Assembly (NCBI GenBank): GCA_045579105.1
Contig: JAZNLM010000036.1
Span: forward strand, 1-5,252
From: Flemingiibacterium sp045579105
GTDB taxonomy: Bacteria > Bacillota > Clostridia > Oscillospirales > CAG-272
Length of the DNA stretch: 5,252 nt
Direction: 5' to 3'
The position numbers and the translations under genes were made by a program. Positions 1 through 5,169 of this stretch are shown piece by piece. Each line of letters starts with the position of its first letter. Positions within the stretch are counted from its first letter, which is position 1. The notes under the pieces are model-generated. The model was not told the origin of the DNA, searched no databases, and saw nothing but the letters and a program-made list of their open reading frames with translations.

Positions 1-6
1 TCCGAC

Positions 7-528
7 TTAAAACCAGCCGGACAAATTAGTTAGCAAAGCACCACAGATTCCGCCGACCTGCTTTACATTAAATACACTTCCGCACAAAAGTCCAAGTGAG
101 ATATGGAAAACGGCGATGGGCAGTATCATCAGAATGGCGTACACGATATTGACCGTAACGGGCATACCGAGAATAATGGCAACGAGGTAACACACCGCGC
201 TTTGTGCCAATGCTATCGGTATTAGCGGGAGCATATAACCCAAAATAAAGTCGGAAGATTTGAGTGGCGATGCGTAAAGTCTTTGCAAAAATGAGCTTTC
301 TCTGTCCCTTGCAATCAGGGTGGATGAAAAAAGCGTCATAAAAGACAGGCCGAAAACTGTAATGCCGGGTGTGAGCACTTCAATTCTAAATAAATCCACG
401 GGGATATTCGCTTGTATCACACTGAGAAGCAGCAACAGCACAATGGGGAAACCAAGCCCGAACATAAGATTTAACGGGTCGCGCAAAATTTCCTTTGCGC
501 ATCTTTTTGCGAAGGTTAACATTCTCAT
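7..528 (-). CDS. ABC-2 type exporter permease, apparently truncated at the C terminus
   Basis: Membrane subunit of an ABC-2 exporter, paired with the ATPase just upstream. The N terminus is a short cytoplasmic stretch ending in the motif EILRDPLNLMFG, typical of drug/antibiotic-type ABC-2 permeases. Hydrophobic segments lie near residues 22-39, 52-72, 97-120 and 126-150, and a fifth begins near 157, where the frame stops after NLSGWF. Family members usually run to about 240 residues or more with six membrane segments, so at 173 residues the last one or two helices are missing. The TAA stop overlaps a run of four T's (minus strand), a plausible frameshift site. The start ATG overlaps the ATPase stop as ATGA, and an AAAGGAGG site lies inside the last ATPase codons, 7 bases ahead. 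The family call is firm. Whether the gene is broken, misread or genuinely short cannot be settled because only 6 bases follow the stop. Substrate unknown. Confidence 0.8.
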   Translation of the reverse strand: MRMLTFAKRCAKEILRDPLNLMFGLGFPIVLLLLLSVIQANIPVDLFRIEVLTPGITVFGLSFMTLFSSTLIARDRESSFLQRLYASPLKSSDFILGYMLPLIPIALAQSAVCYLVAIILGMPVTVNIVYAILMILPIAVFHISLGLLCGSVFNVKQVGGICGALLTNLSGWF

Positions 529-1253
529 ATTTTTGCCTCCTTTACAATAGAAATAAAGGCGTTTTCGAACCTGTCCTCTTTTGCCGCTTCCATAAGCTCC
601 CGAGCTGTACCAAGCGCCAATAATTTTCCGTTTTTCATAATTCCGATGCGGTCAGACAGCGTCTCGGCCTCTTCCATATAGTGCGTGGTGAGAATTATCG
701 TAACCTTGCCCCGAAGTGCGCGAATTGTATCCCACAGTTCACTGCGTGCGATAACATCAAGTCCGAGCGTCGGTTCATCGAGAAATAAAATCGATGGCTC
801 ACCGATAAGTGCCATTGCTATACTGAGTCTGCGTTGCCATCCCCCCGAGAGCTTACCGGCTCTTTTTGATAGAATTTCGTTAAGTCCGAATTTGTCTGAA
901 AGCTCGGCTATTTTCCTACGGCTTTTCTCTCTTGAAAAGCTGTGGATGCCGCAGATTAACTCTAAATTTTCTCTGACTGACAAATTCGGTGCCACGGCGG
1001 TTTCCTGCGGCGAAACGCCTATAATACGTTTAACTTTGTTCTCGTCGCGTGTTATGCTGTTTTGTCCGATGAAGGCGTCGCCGGATGTGGGTTTTGTAAG
1101 GCAGGACAGCATTTTGATAGTTGTCGTTTTACCTGCACCGTTAACGCCGAGCAGGGCGAATAACTCGCCTGCTTCAATTTCTAAATTCAGGGAATCAACG
1201 GCGGTGATGTCCTTATACTTTTTCATTAAGTTAATTGTTTTTATGGTTTGCAT
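525..1253 (-). CDS. ABC transporter ATP-binding protein (ABC-2 drug/antibiotic exporter type)
   Basis: Nucleotide-binding subunit that would power the adjoining ABC-2 permease, on the cytoplasmic face of the membrane. All hallmarks are present in order: Walker A GVNGAGKT at residues 36-43, Q-loop glutamine at 83 (SPQETAVAP), signature LSGGWQRR at 135-142, Walker B ILFLDE at 155-160 with D-loop LGLD, and the switch histidine at 191 (TTHYMEEAE). At 242 residues it is complete but lacks the longer C-terminal extension of some multidrug-export ATPases. The start is supported by TTAGGAGA with a 6-base gap to ATG. The stop overlaps the permease start by 4 bases, so the two are translationally coupled. 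The DrrA/CcmA-like family covers drug, bacteriocin and lipid exporters, so the substrate cannot be deduced. No dedicated regulator gene is adjacent on this side. Confidence 0.95.
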   Translation of the reverse strand: MQTIKTINLMKKYKDITAVDSLNLEIEAGELFALLGVNGAGKTTTIKMLSCLTKPTSGDAFIGQNSITRDENKVKRIIGVSPQETAVAPNLSVRENLELICGIHSFSREKSRRKIAELSDKFGLNEILSKRAGKLSGGWQRRLSIAMALIGEPSILFLDEPTLGLDVIARSELWDTIRALRGKVTIILTTHYMEEAETLSDRIGIMKNGKLLALGTARELMEAAKEDRFENAFISIVKEAKI

Positions 1254-1283
1254 AATTTTCTCCTAACTCGGATTTTCAAATAA

Positions 1284-1314
1284 ATTATAACATCTTATTT
1301 TGAAAAAGTGTCAT
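1284..1314 (-). promoter_or_regulatory. Candidate promoter of the ABC exporter operon
   Basis: On the minus strand a perfect TATAAT -10 lies at 1289-1284, and an ATGACA -35-like hexamer at 1314-1309, separated by 19 bases. Transcription would start near 1277, about 24 bases before the ATPase ATG, with the AGGAG site inside that leader. The -10 is convincing, but the wide spacer and the imperfect -35 make this a moderate promoter or one helped by an activator. It overlaps the 3' end of a small open frame (1285-1446). Confidence 0.5.
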
Positions 1315-1446
1315 TTGATTCGCAAGTGGCGCGTTTTGCGCTGTAATCGGTATTTTGAGTGAATTAAATCCGTTTAGGGTGATGCTTGGGGTGATGCTTA
1401 CGTTATCACACATACTGTTAATTTCGCAGTTCCCGGTGTGCGGCAT
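1285..1446 (-). CDS. Possible small protein or gene remnant, 53 residues, unrecognised
   Basis: An open frame of 53 codons plus TAA fills nearly all the space between the hydrolase terminator and the exporter operon. The translation begins MPHTGNCEIN, contains the doublet SITPSITL near residues 17-24, and ends QMTLFQNKML. It looks protein-like (mixed polar and hydrophobic, two Cys, no low-complexity tract), has no membrane segment or signal peptide, and I recognise no family. Against it: no purine-rich ribosome site precedes the ATG at 1446 or the internal ATG at codon 12, and no clear promoter is visible. The same frame stays open upstream through the terminator hairpin to 1515, so it may be the tail of a decayed gene or part of a dispersed intergenic element rather than a working gene. 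No function is proposed. Confidence 0.3.
   Translation of the reverse strand: MPHTGNCEINSMCDNVSITPSITLNGFNSLKIPITAQNAPLANQMTLFQNKML
1377..1399. repeat. Two-copy tandem repeat, 11 bp with period 12
   Basis: GGGTGATGCTT occurs at 1377-1387 and again at 1389-1399, separated by one G, giving a 12-base period. Within the small minus-strand frame (1285-1446) the repeat encodes the doublet SIT-P/SIT-L, and the period is a multiple of three, so it preserves that frame. Confidence 0.8.
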
Positions 1447-1462
1447 AATATAGTCTAAACAG

Positions 1463-1490
1463 AAAGAACCAACCGTTTGGTTGGTTCTTT
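1463..1490 (-). terminator. Rho-independent terminator after the SGNH hydrolase gene
   Basis: A perfect 12-bp stem (1463-1474 with 1479-1490) closes a 4-base loop. It begins 5 bases after the hydrolase TAA on the minus strand and is followed there by a T-rich tail (CTGTTT). A-rich flanks on both sides mean it may also work in the plus direction. Perfect pairing and its position straight after a stop codon support the call. Confidence 0.85.
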
Positions 1491-1495
1491 TGATT

Positions 1496-2116
1496 TTATA
1501 ACGCCTTGAAAGCTTCTAACCACTTTCTTTTTATGTACTCGTTACCTATTACCGACGGGTGAACACCGTCGCAGAGCCAGTATTCCGTGCCAGTGCTCTT
1601 GGAAAGCTCGTCCAAATCCTTCTGCAGTTCGATAAAAGGGAAACCGTATTTTTCGGAAATCTTTCTTGCCATTTCTGCACGCTTTTTAAGTTCGGCTCTG
1701 AGAATATTCCAGTCTTGTTCAAATTGAGGGTTCTTTAGCGCAAACGGCTCCATTATTATAATTTTTATATTGGGAAGCGCGGTTAATACTTCCTCGATAA
1801 GCATATCATATATTCTGTAATATTTATCCGCATCCACACCGTTCGGGGACGGTTCAAACTCATGCCACACGTCATTAACACCCACAAGTATACTCATAAC
1901 GTCGGGCTCCAGATTGATTATATCAGCTTTTATACGCGCGTAAACGTCGACTATACGGTTTGCGCTGATGCCTCTGTTGAAAAATTCATACTTCCCGGGA
2001 TTTTCAAAGCCGAGAGCCGCTTTTACAAGCATTGCATACCCGGTGCCCATATTTGTGCTTACGTTTCTATCGCGGTTCGCATCTGTGATAGAGTCGCCCT
2101 GGAATAAAATTCTCAT
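1496..2116 (-). CDS. SGNH/GDSL-family hydrolase (esterase/lipase-like, cytoplasmic)
   Basis: Serine esterase of the SGNH fold, the superfamily that includes lysophospholipase L1 and carbohydrate acetyl esterases. Block I is FQGDSITD, with nucleophile Ser9. Block II is NRGIS with oxyanion Gly49, block III is GVND at 79-82 with Asn81, and block V is DGVHPS with catalytic Asp183 and His186. All four blocks are intact in 206 residues, the usual single-domain length. There is no signal peptide or membrane segment, so it should act in the cytoplasm, perhaps removing acyl or acetyl groups from imported sugars or lipids; the substrate is inference only. ATG at 2116 is preceded by AAGGAAG with a 7-base gap. 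The gene stands alone: its own strong promoter lies in an inverted repeat upstream and a strong terminator follows, so it is not in an operon with the exporter. Confidence 0.93.
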   Translation of the reverse strand: MRILFQGDSITDANRDRNVSTNMGTGYAMLVKAALGFENPGKYEFFNRGISANRIVDVYARIKADIINLEPDVMSILVGVNDVWHEFEPSPNGVDADKYYRIYDMLIEEVLTALPNIKIIIMEPFALKNPQFEQDWNILRAELKKRAEMARKISEKYGFPFIELQKDLDELSKSTGTEYWLCDGVHPSVIGNEYIKRKWLEAFKAL

Positions 2117-2130
2117 GATGTGTCTTCCTT

Positions 2131-2169
2131 TTGTGCTATAATTTTCTATTTTAGTTTATTATAGCACAA
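2131..2169. repeat. Perfect 12-bp inverted repeat spanning the SGNH gene promoter
   Basis: TTGTGCTATAAT at 2131-2142 is the exact reverse complement of 2158-2169, with a 15-base AT-rich spacer. Each arm contains an extended -10 (TGCTATAAT): the right arm reads leftward to the hydrolase, the left arm reads rightward. Predicted start sites would fall inside the spacer. It could be an operator, a bidirectional promoter, or both. Confidence 0.8.
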
Positions 2170-2186
2170 CAAATAACATTTTTCAA
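2158..2186 (-). promoter_or_regulatory. Sigma-A promoter of the SGNH hydrolase gene
   Basis: On the minus strand TTGAAA (2186-2181), a 17-base spacer and TATAAT (2163-2158) preceded by TGC form an extended -10 promoter very close to consensus. Transcription would begin near 2151, about 35 bases before the ATG. The -10 is embedded in the right arm of the 12-bp inverted repeat. Confidence 0.8.
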
Positions 2187-2216
2187 TAGGCGGAAGAATT
2201 TTATTAAAAAGCACGC

Positions 2217-2245
2217 TTGACACTAATACGAGCCTATGCTATACT
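2217..2245 (+). promoter_or_regulatory. Strong rightward promoter P1 upstream of the MerR-CPBP operon
   Basis: TTGACA at 2217-2222, a 17-base spacer, then TATACT at 2240-2245 preceded by TGC (extended -10): a near-perfect sigma-A promoter. It would start transcription near 2252, giving an unusually long leader of about 100 bases before the MerR gene, which passes through the hairpin at 2283-2298. It may drive the operon constitutively or make a separate short RNA. Confidence 0.75.
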
Positions 2246-2282
2246 ATCTAAAGACAAACGATTTTTGTAAAAAATAAAAAAT

Positions 2283-2298
2283 CCCCTAGCGTCAGGGG
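2283..2298 (-). terminator. Terminator pointing leftward, with no minus-strand gene feeding it
   Basis: CCCCT (2283-2287) pairs with AGGGG (2294-2298) around a 6-base loop. On the minus strand the hairpin is followed at once by ATTTTTTATTTTTT, a textbook intrinsic terminator. No minus-strand gene lies between it and the AEC gene, which ends at 3893 with its own terminator, so it would stop antisense RNA from the MerR operon. On the plus strand the T-run is missing, so P1 transcripts should read through. Confidence 0.65.
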
Positions 2299-2329
2299 TT
2301 GCTTGTTACGTAGCGTAATGATGTATAAT
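2299..2329 (+). promoter_or_regulatory. Promoter P2 with a 19-bp spacer and dyad: likely MerR autoregulatory site
   Basis: TTGCTT (2299-2304) and TATAAT (2324-2329) are 19 bases apart, two more than ideal. The spacer carries the dyad TTACG-TAG-CGTAA at 2306-2318, centred near the spacer middle. A regulator bound in an overlong 19-20 bp spacer is the established MerR-family arrangement, in which the protein twists the DNA to align the two boxes. The start site would lie near 2336, almost at the ribosome site of the MerR gene. Binding by the adjacent gene product is inference. Confidence 0.6.
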
Positions 2330-2336
2330 GGCATCA

Positions 2337-2344
2337 AGGAGGTG
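2337..2344 (+). promoter_or_regulatory. Ribosome binding site of the MerR gene, ahead of two ATGs
   Basis: AGGAGGTG is a very strong Shine-Dalgarno sequence. It is followed by ATG at 2348 (only 3 bases away, out of frame, ends after about 35 codons) and by ATG at 2353, which opens the real MerR frame. Spacing and homology favour 2353. Confidence 0.75.
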
Positions 2345-2352
2345 AAAATGCT

Positions 2353-3084
2353 ATGTCAAAATATACGACGGGAGAAATTGCAAAGCTTTGCGGAGTGTCC
2401 GTGCGTACCGTACAGTATTACGACACACGCGGCATACTTGTGCCGAGCGATTTGAGTGAGGGCGGGCGACGCCTTTACAGCGAAGATGACCTTTCCAAAA
2501 TGAAGATAATCTGTTTTCTTCGCGAGCTTGATTTGCCGATCGACACTATCGGCAAGCTTATGAAGGAAGAAAACTCAAATGAGGTCGTGCATCTTATCTT
2601 TGCCGAACAGGCAAAGCTTTTGCAGAGCGAGATAAACGCACAGCAAAAAAAGCTTGAAAGACTTGAGGAGCTTAACGCTCTACTCAAAAACGTGGAAAAT
2701 TTCTCCGTCAGAACAATCGGTGACATGGCTCACATTATGGAAAACAAAAAGAAGCTTCACACAATGAGATGGATGATGATACTCACGGGTATTCCTGTAA
2801 GTGCACTTCAGTGGGTGAGCATTATACTGTGGATAATCAAGGGGATTTGGTGGCTGTTTGCGGCATGGGCTGTAATTGCTACTGTATGGGGCGTGATTGT
2901 ATCGCGCTACTACTTTGGCCACACGAAGTACATCTGCCCCAACTGTCACAACGTATTTAAGCCCACCCTTAAAGAGGCGTTCTGGGCAAATCACACGCCG
3001 AACACCCGTAAGCTCACTTGTCCCGTTTGCGCCAAAAAGAGCTTCTGCGTGGAAACGTACAGTGAAGCGGAAAACGGTAAGTGA
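2353..3084 (+). CDS. Membrane-anchored MerR-family regulator with C-terminal zinc ribbon
   Basis: One-component transcription regulator. Residues 4-70 form a typical MerR winged helix-turn-helix (YTTGEIAKLCGVSVRTVQYY, then GILVPSD and GGRRLYSEDDL). A charged helical stretch at 82-115 is the expected dimer coiled coil. Instead of a soluble ligand domain there are two hydrophobic helices, about 139-161 and 165-185, joined by a tight KG turn. A cytoplasmic tail follows with Cys pairs CPNC (195-198) and CPVC (223-226), a probable zinc ribbon. Both ends should therefore face the cytoplasm with the hairpin buried in the membrane. Length is 243 residues, against about 110-270 for the family. The strong ribosome site and the dyad promoter P2 suggest autoregulation. 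The stop overlaps the CPBP gene start, tying the two together. The signal is unknown; membrane state, an envelope-active peptide or proteolysis are possibilities. Confidence 0.9.
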   Translation: MSKYTTGEIAKLCGVSVRTVQYYDTRGILVPSDLSEGGRRLYSEDDLSKMKIICFLRELDLPIDTIGKLMKEENSNEVVHLIFAEQAKLLQSEINAQQKKLERLEELNALLKNVENFSVRTIGDMAHIMENKKKLHTMRWMMILTGIPVSALQWVSIILWIIKGIWWLFAAWAVIATVWGVIVSRYYFGHTKYICPNCHNVFKPTLKEAFWANHTPNTRKLTCPVCAKKSFCVETYSEAENGK

Positions 3085-3848
3085 CCAAAATGAAAAGCGT
3101 TATAAAAGCATATTGGAAGATACTCGTCTTCTTCACCGTAATCGGGTTGATCGGCGGATTTTTCGTAGGCTTATACGGAGTTGACAGCTATCCGCCCGAA
3201 ATGCAGCAGGAAATGATTGACGAGGGTATTACCCGAAATATGATGGGCCTTGTCAATGCGATACAGTCCGCAGGATATGGCTTGATACTCGGTGCACTCG
3301 GTATATTCCTTGCTAAAAAGGTTGGACTTTGGAGAGATAAGCTGACGCTTGAAAAGAAGCCTGTAATCTCTACGGTAATCGTCAGCGTGATTGGCGGACT
3401 TGCACTTATTCTGTCCGACGTTCTATTCTTCGGCAAATACTTTGAGCCTATTATGGAATCCTATGCGGTGAAGCCTACGGTCCTGTATTTGATTGCAACG
3501 GTGACATACGGCGCAGTTATCGAGGAAGTGATGCTTCGCTTGTTTCTTATGTCGCTTGTAGCGTTCCTTTTACACGTGATATTCGAGCGCGGCAAGGAAA
3601 CAGCAGCAACGTGGGTGCTTGTTGTGGCAAACATTATCTGCGCGCTGCTCTTTGCGGCAGGACATCTGCCTGCGAATGAAATGCTCTTTGGGCTTACGCC
3701 AATAATAATTGCGAGATGCTTCTTGCTCAACGGAGTGTTCGGACTGCTCTTTGGCAGACTTTACAGGAAATACGGTCTTCAGTACGCGATGCTCGCGCAC
3801 GGCGGCTGTCACATCGTGTCGAAGATAATCTGGATTGCATTTTTATAA
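3081..3848 (+). CDS. CPBP-family intramembrane metalloprotease (CAAX/Rce1-like)
   Basis: Multi-pass membrane protein of the CPBP (Abi/CAAX protease) family, intramembrane glutamate/metal-type proteases related to Rce1. Some bacterial members give immunity to bacteriocins. Key residues are present: EEVMLR gives motif 1 (E148, E149, R153), FAAGH gives F191/H195 of motif 2, and AHGGCH supplies H240 and H244 where the last motif (HxxxN/H-like) is expected. About seven hydrophobic helices are visible (roughly 14-33, 60-80, 95-115, 132-156, 175-197, 203-226, 236-253), with no signal peptide. The start is given as GTG at 3081, overlapping the MerR stop by 4 bases (GTGA). ATG at 3090, three codons in, is equally possible. 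Neither has a good ribosome site, so translation probably depends on coupling to the MerR gene. All catalytic residues look intact, so it may be an active protease. Substrate unknown; the partner regulator's membrane hairpin is one candidate. Confidence 0.87.
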   Translation: MTKMKSVIKAYWKILVFFTVIGLIGGFFVGLYGVDSYPPEMQQEMIDEGITRNMMGLVNAIQSAGYGLILGALGIFLAKKVGLWRDKLTLEKKPVISTVIVSVIGGLALILSDVLFFGKYFEPIMESYAVKPTVLYLIATVTYGAVIEEVMLRLFLMSLVAFLLHVIFERGKETAATWVLVVANIICALLFAAGHLPANEMLFGLTPIIIARCFLLNGVFGLLFGRLYRKYGLQYAMLAHGGCHIVSKIIWIAFL

Positions 3849-3860
3849 TACGGCAAAACA

Positions 3861-3888
3861 AGAACCACCCGGTTTACGGGTGGTTTTT
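3861..3888 (+). terminator. Bidirectional terminator shared by the MerR-CPBP operon and the AEC gene
   Basis: AACCACCCG (3863-3871) pairs perfectly with CGGGTGGTT (3877-3885) around a 5-base loop. The plus strand continues with a T-run, ending the rightward operon 12 bases after its stop. The minus strand reads TTCTTGTTTT after the stem, ending the AEC gene whose stop lies just 8 bases to the right. This is a typical compact convergent-gene terminator. Confidence 0.9.
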
Positions 3889-3892
3889 ACTT

Positions 3893-4894
3893 TTATAATA
3901 TTACGACGAACAAAAGGTACATCAGCGGCAAGGTTACTGTTGCCATAATAGACGATATGAGCGTCATAGCCGCGCCTGTTTTAGTGTCTCCGCCGTAAGT
4001 AGCCGGATAAATGATAGTGTTAAGTCCGAGCGGTGCGGCGAAAGCGATAAGCGTGAAGGGAAGCACTACGGTATCGTATACTTCCGCTGCAGTAATATTT
4101 GTGAGCACAGGACGTAGGTGTATCAGTATGCCGAGCATTGCTGCGGGAAGAACGATAAGGCGCATAAGCGACGCGAGATACACCTTTTTATTTAGTATCA
4201 TATCCTTGAAGCTGTAGCCGCCGACAACGAAGCCGGCAAGGACCATTGCGAGCGGTCCTTGGCACGCGCCTGCGTTGCTGAGCGCGGTCATAACAAAATC
4301 GGGCATGTACGCACGAAAGTTGAGAAGTCCGAGTATTATGCCGATGACAACTGCTATCATAGGGGGAGTAACAAGCCCATTTTTTAGGTTCTGGAAAAAG
4401 TTTGCTCCTTTATCTTTGGGGACAAGGATGTAAAGTCCCCAACCATAGCACAGAATAACCATGAAGAATTTAAAGAGTGTGTATTTAAAATACATTTCGT
4501 CGCCGAAAACGCCGAGTACCACGAAATCTCCGACATAACCGAAGTTTGCGAAGGCAAGGGCATATTTGTATATATTTCGCTGATATGTGCTCTCTGCACA
4601 CTCCTTGTGATTGCGAATAAACAATCTCGATAGCGGATACGCAACAGTGATTGCTACGAGTGTCAGAATGAGTCCGTACACAATAAGCTCTGCGTTCTCT
4701 TTGAAAGTTTCAGGCGTACAGTTGTTTATTTGAGCCTTGAGTGTTAGCGCAGGAACAAAAGCGTAGGTTAAAAGTTTTGCCATCATAGTGCTCGCGTTAT
4801 CGGGCAAAACGTCTTTTTTTCGAAGGATAAAACCAACTGCCATAAGAAGAAACATCATCATCATTTGCTGAAGAGTCAGAGAAAAAACTTCCAT
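3893..4894 (-). CDS. AEC-family (auxin efflux carrier-like) membrane transporter
   Basis: Secondary transporter of the AEC family (Mem_trans domain), which in bacteria moves small organic anions such as malate or malonate; the 'auxin' name comes from plant relatives. The 333-residue length is normal and about ten hydrophobic helices span the chain in two halves. Family-like features are FANFGYVGD near 116-123, the NGLVTPPMIAVVIG segment after the central loop (172-185), SNAGACQGPLAMVLAG near 206-221, RLIVLP at 245-250 and MTLISSIMATVTLP near 310-323. The central cytoplasmic loop sits near 155-172. ATG at 4894 has AAGGAG with a 6-base gap. No convincing promoter lies between it and the tRNA terminator 35 bases upstream, so expression may come from read-through or a weak unseen promoter. 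The substrate cannot be assigned from sequence. Confidence 0.88.
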   Translation of the reverse strand: MEVFSLTLQQMMMMFLLMAVGFILRKKDVLPDNASTMMAKLLTYAFVPALTLKAQINNCTPETFKENAELIVYGLILTLVAITVAYPLSRLFIRNHKECAESTYQRNIYKYALAFANFGYVGDFVVLGVFGDEMYFKYTLFKFFMVILCYGWGLYILVPKDKGANFFQNLKNGLVTPPMIAVVIGIILGLLNFRAYMPDFVMTALSNAGACQGPLAMVLAGFVVGGYSFKDMILNKKVYLASLMRLIVLPAAMLGILIHLRPVLTNITAAEVYDTVVLPFTLIAFAAPLGLNTIIYPATYGGDTKTGAAMTLISSIMATVTLPLMYLLFVVIL

Positions 4895-4922
4895 GAAATA
4901 CTCCTTTTGGCTATACTTGACA

Positions 4923-4952
4923 TAAAAAATCCGCGGAGATTATCTCCGCGGA
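4923..4952 (-). terminator. Rho-independent terminator of the tRNA-Gly/tRNA-Val transcript
   Basis: A 10-bp perfect stem (4930-4939 with 4943-4952, mostly G-C) with a 3-base loop is followed on the minus strand by TTTTTT. It begins 11 bases after the CCA end of tRNA-Val and would separate the tRNA unit from the AEC gene. Confidence 0.9.
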
Positions 4953-4962
4953 CCATATTTTA

Positions 4963-5038
4963 TGGTGGAAGCTACAGGGATCGAACCTGTGACCCTCTGC
5001 TTGTAAGGCAGATGCTCTCCCAGCTGAGCTAAGCTTCC
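4963..5038 (-). tRNA. tRNA-Val(TAC)
   Basis: A 76-base cloverleaf with an encoded CCA tail (4965-4963). The acceptor GGAAGCT pairs with AGCTTCC, discriminator A. The D-arm carries AGCTCAGCTGGGAGAGC and the T-arm GGTTCGATCC. The anticodon TAC occupies tRNA positions 34-36 (window 5005-5003) in loop CTTACAA, decoding valine GUA and probably other GUN codons by wobble. It is the second gene of the tRNA unit, ending just before a strong terminator. Confidence 0.97.
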
Positions 5039-5039
5039 G

Positions 5040-5058
5040 TTTTCGGCATTGCCGAAAA
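5040..5058. repeat. Hairpin in the spacer between the two tRNA genes
   Basis: TTTTCGGC (5040-5047) pairs with GCCGAAAA (5051-5058) around a 3-base loop, filling nearly all of the 22-base tRNA spacer. On the minus (transcribed) strand the T's come before the stem and the A's after, so it is not a terminator. It may isolate the two tRNAs for folding or mark a processing site. Confidence 0.6.
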
Positions 5059-5060
5059 AA

Positions 5061-5136
5061 TGGAGCGGATTACGGGGCTCGAACCCGCCACCTCGACCTT
5101 GGCAAGGTCGCGCTCTACCAAATGAGCTAAATCCGC
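5061..5136 (-). tRNA. tRNA-Gly(GCC)
   Basis: A 76-base cloverleaf with encoded CCA (5063-5061). The acceptor GCGGATT pairs with AATCCGC, discriminator T (U in the RNA). The D-arm carries AGCTCATTTGGTAGAGC, the T-arm GGTTCGAGCC. The anticodon GCC is at tRNA positions 34-36 (window 5103-5101) in loop TTGCCAA, decoding glycine GGC/GGU. It is the first gene of the tRNA unit, 26-27 bases downstream of the predicted start site. Confidence 0.97.
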
Positions 5137-5169
5137 GTGTTATCACGCCGTCGCGTTTCAACAGATGAT

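Noticed and set aside
685..1266. 193-codon plus-strand open frame opposite the ABC ATPase
   Set aside because: Antisense shadow of a gene with complete Walker and signature motifs; its translation is rich in Ser/Arg/Leu with no domain, and no ribosome site supports it.
1463..1490. 12-bp inverted repeat considered as the end of a mobile element
   Set aside because: Its short loop, position straight after a stop codon and T-rich tail fit a terminator; no partner repeat or transposase is present.
2348..2455. Upstream ATG at 2348 as a short leader peptide before the MerR gene
   Set aside because: It is only 3 bases from the ribosome site and out of frame, with a translation lacking attenuator-like features; simple proximity to the true start explains it.
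2680..2994. 104-codon minus-strand open frame opposite the MerR gene
   Set aside because: Antisense shadow with no recognisable domain, lying over a real gene supported by motifs and a strong ribosome site.
4917..4945. Plus-strand TTGACA at 4917-4922 as a rightward promoter
   Set aside because: The hexamer 17 bases later (TTATCT) is a poor -10 and lies in the terminator stem; no plus-strand gene follows.
4940..5161. 73-codon minus-strand open frame containing the phrase SLAQLGEHLPYKQRVTGSIP
   Set aside because: It is the translation of the two tRNA genes and their flanks. This peptide is a well-known false protein call from tRNA sequence.
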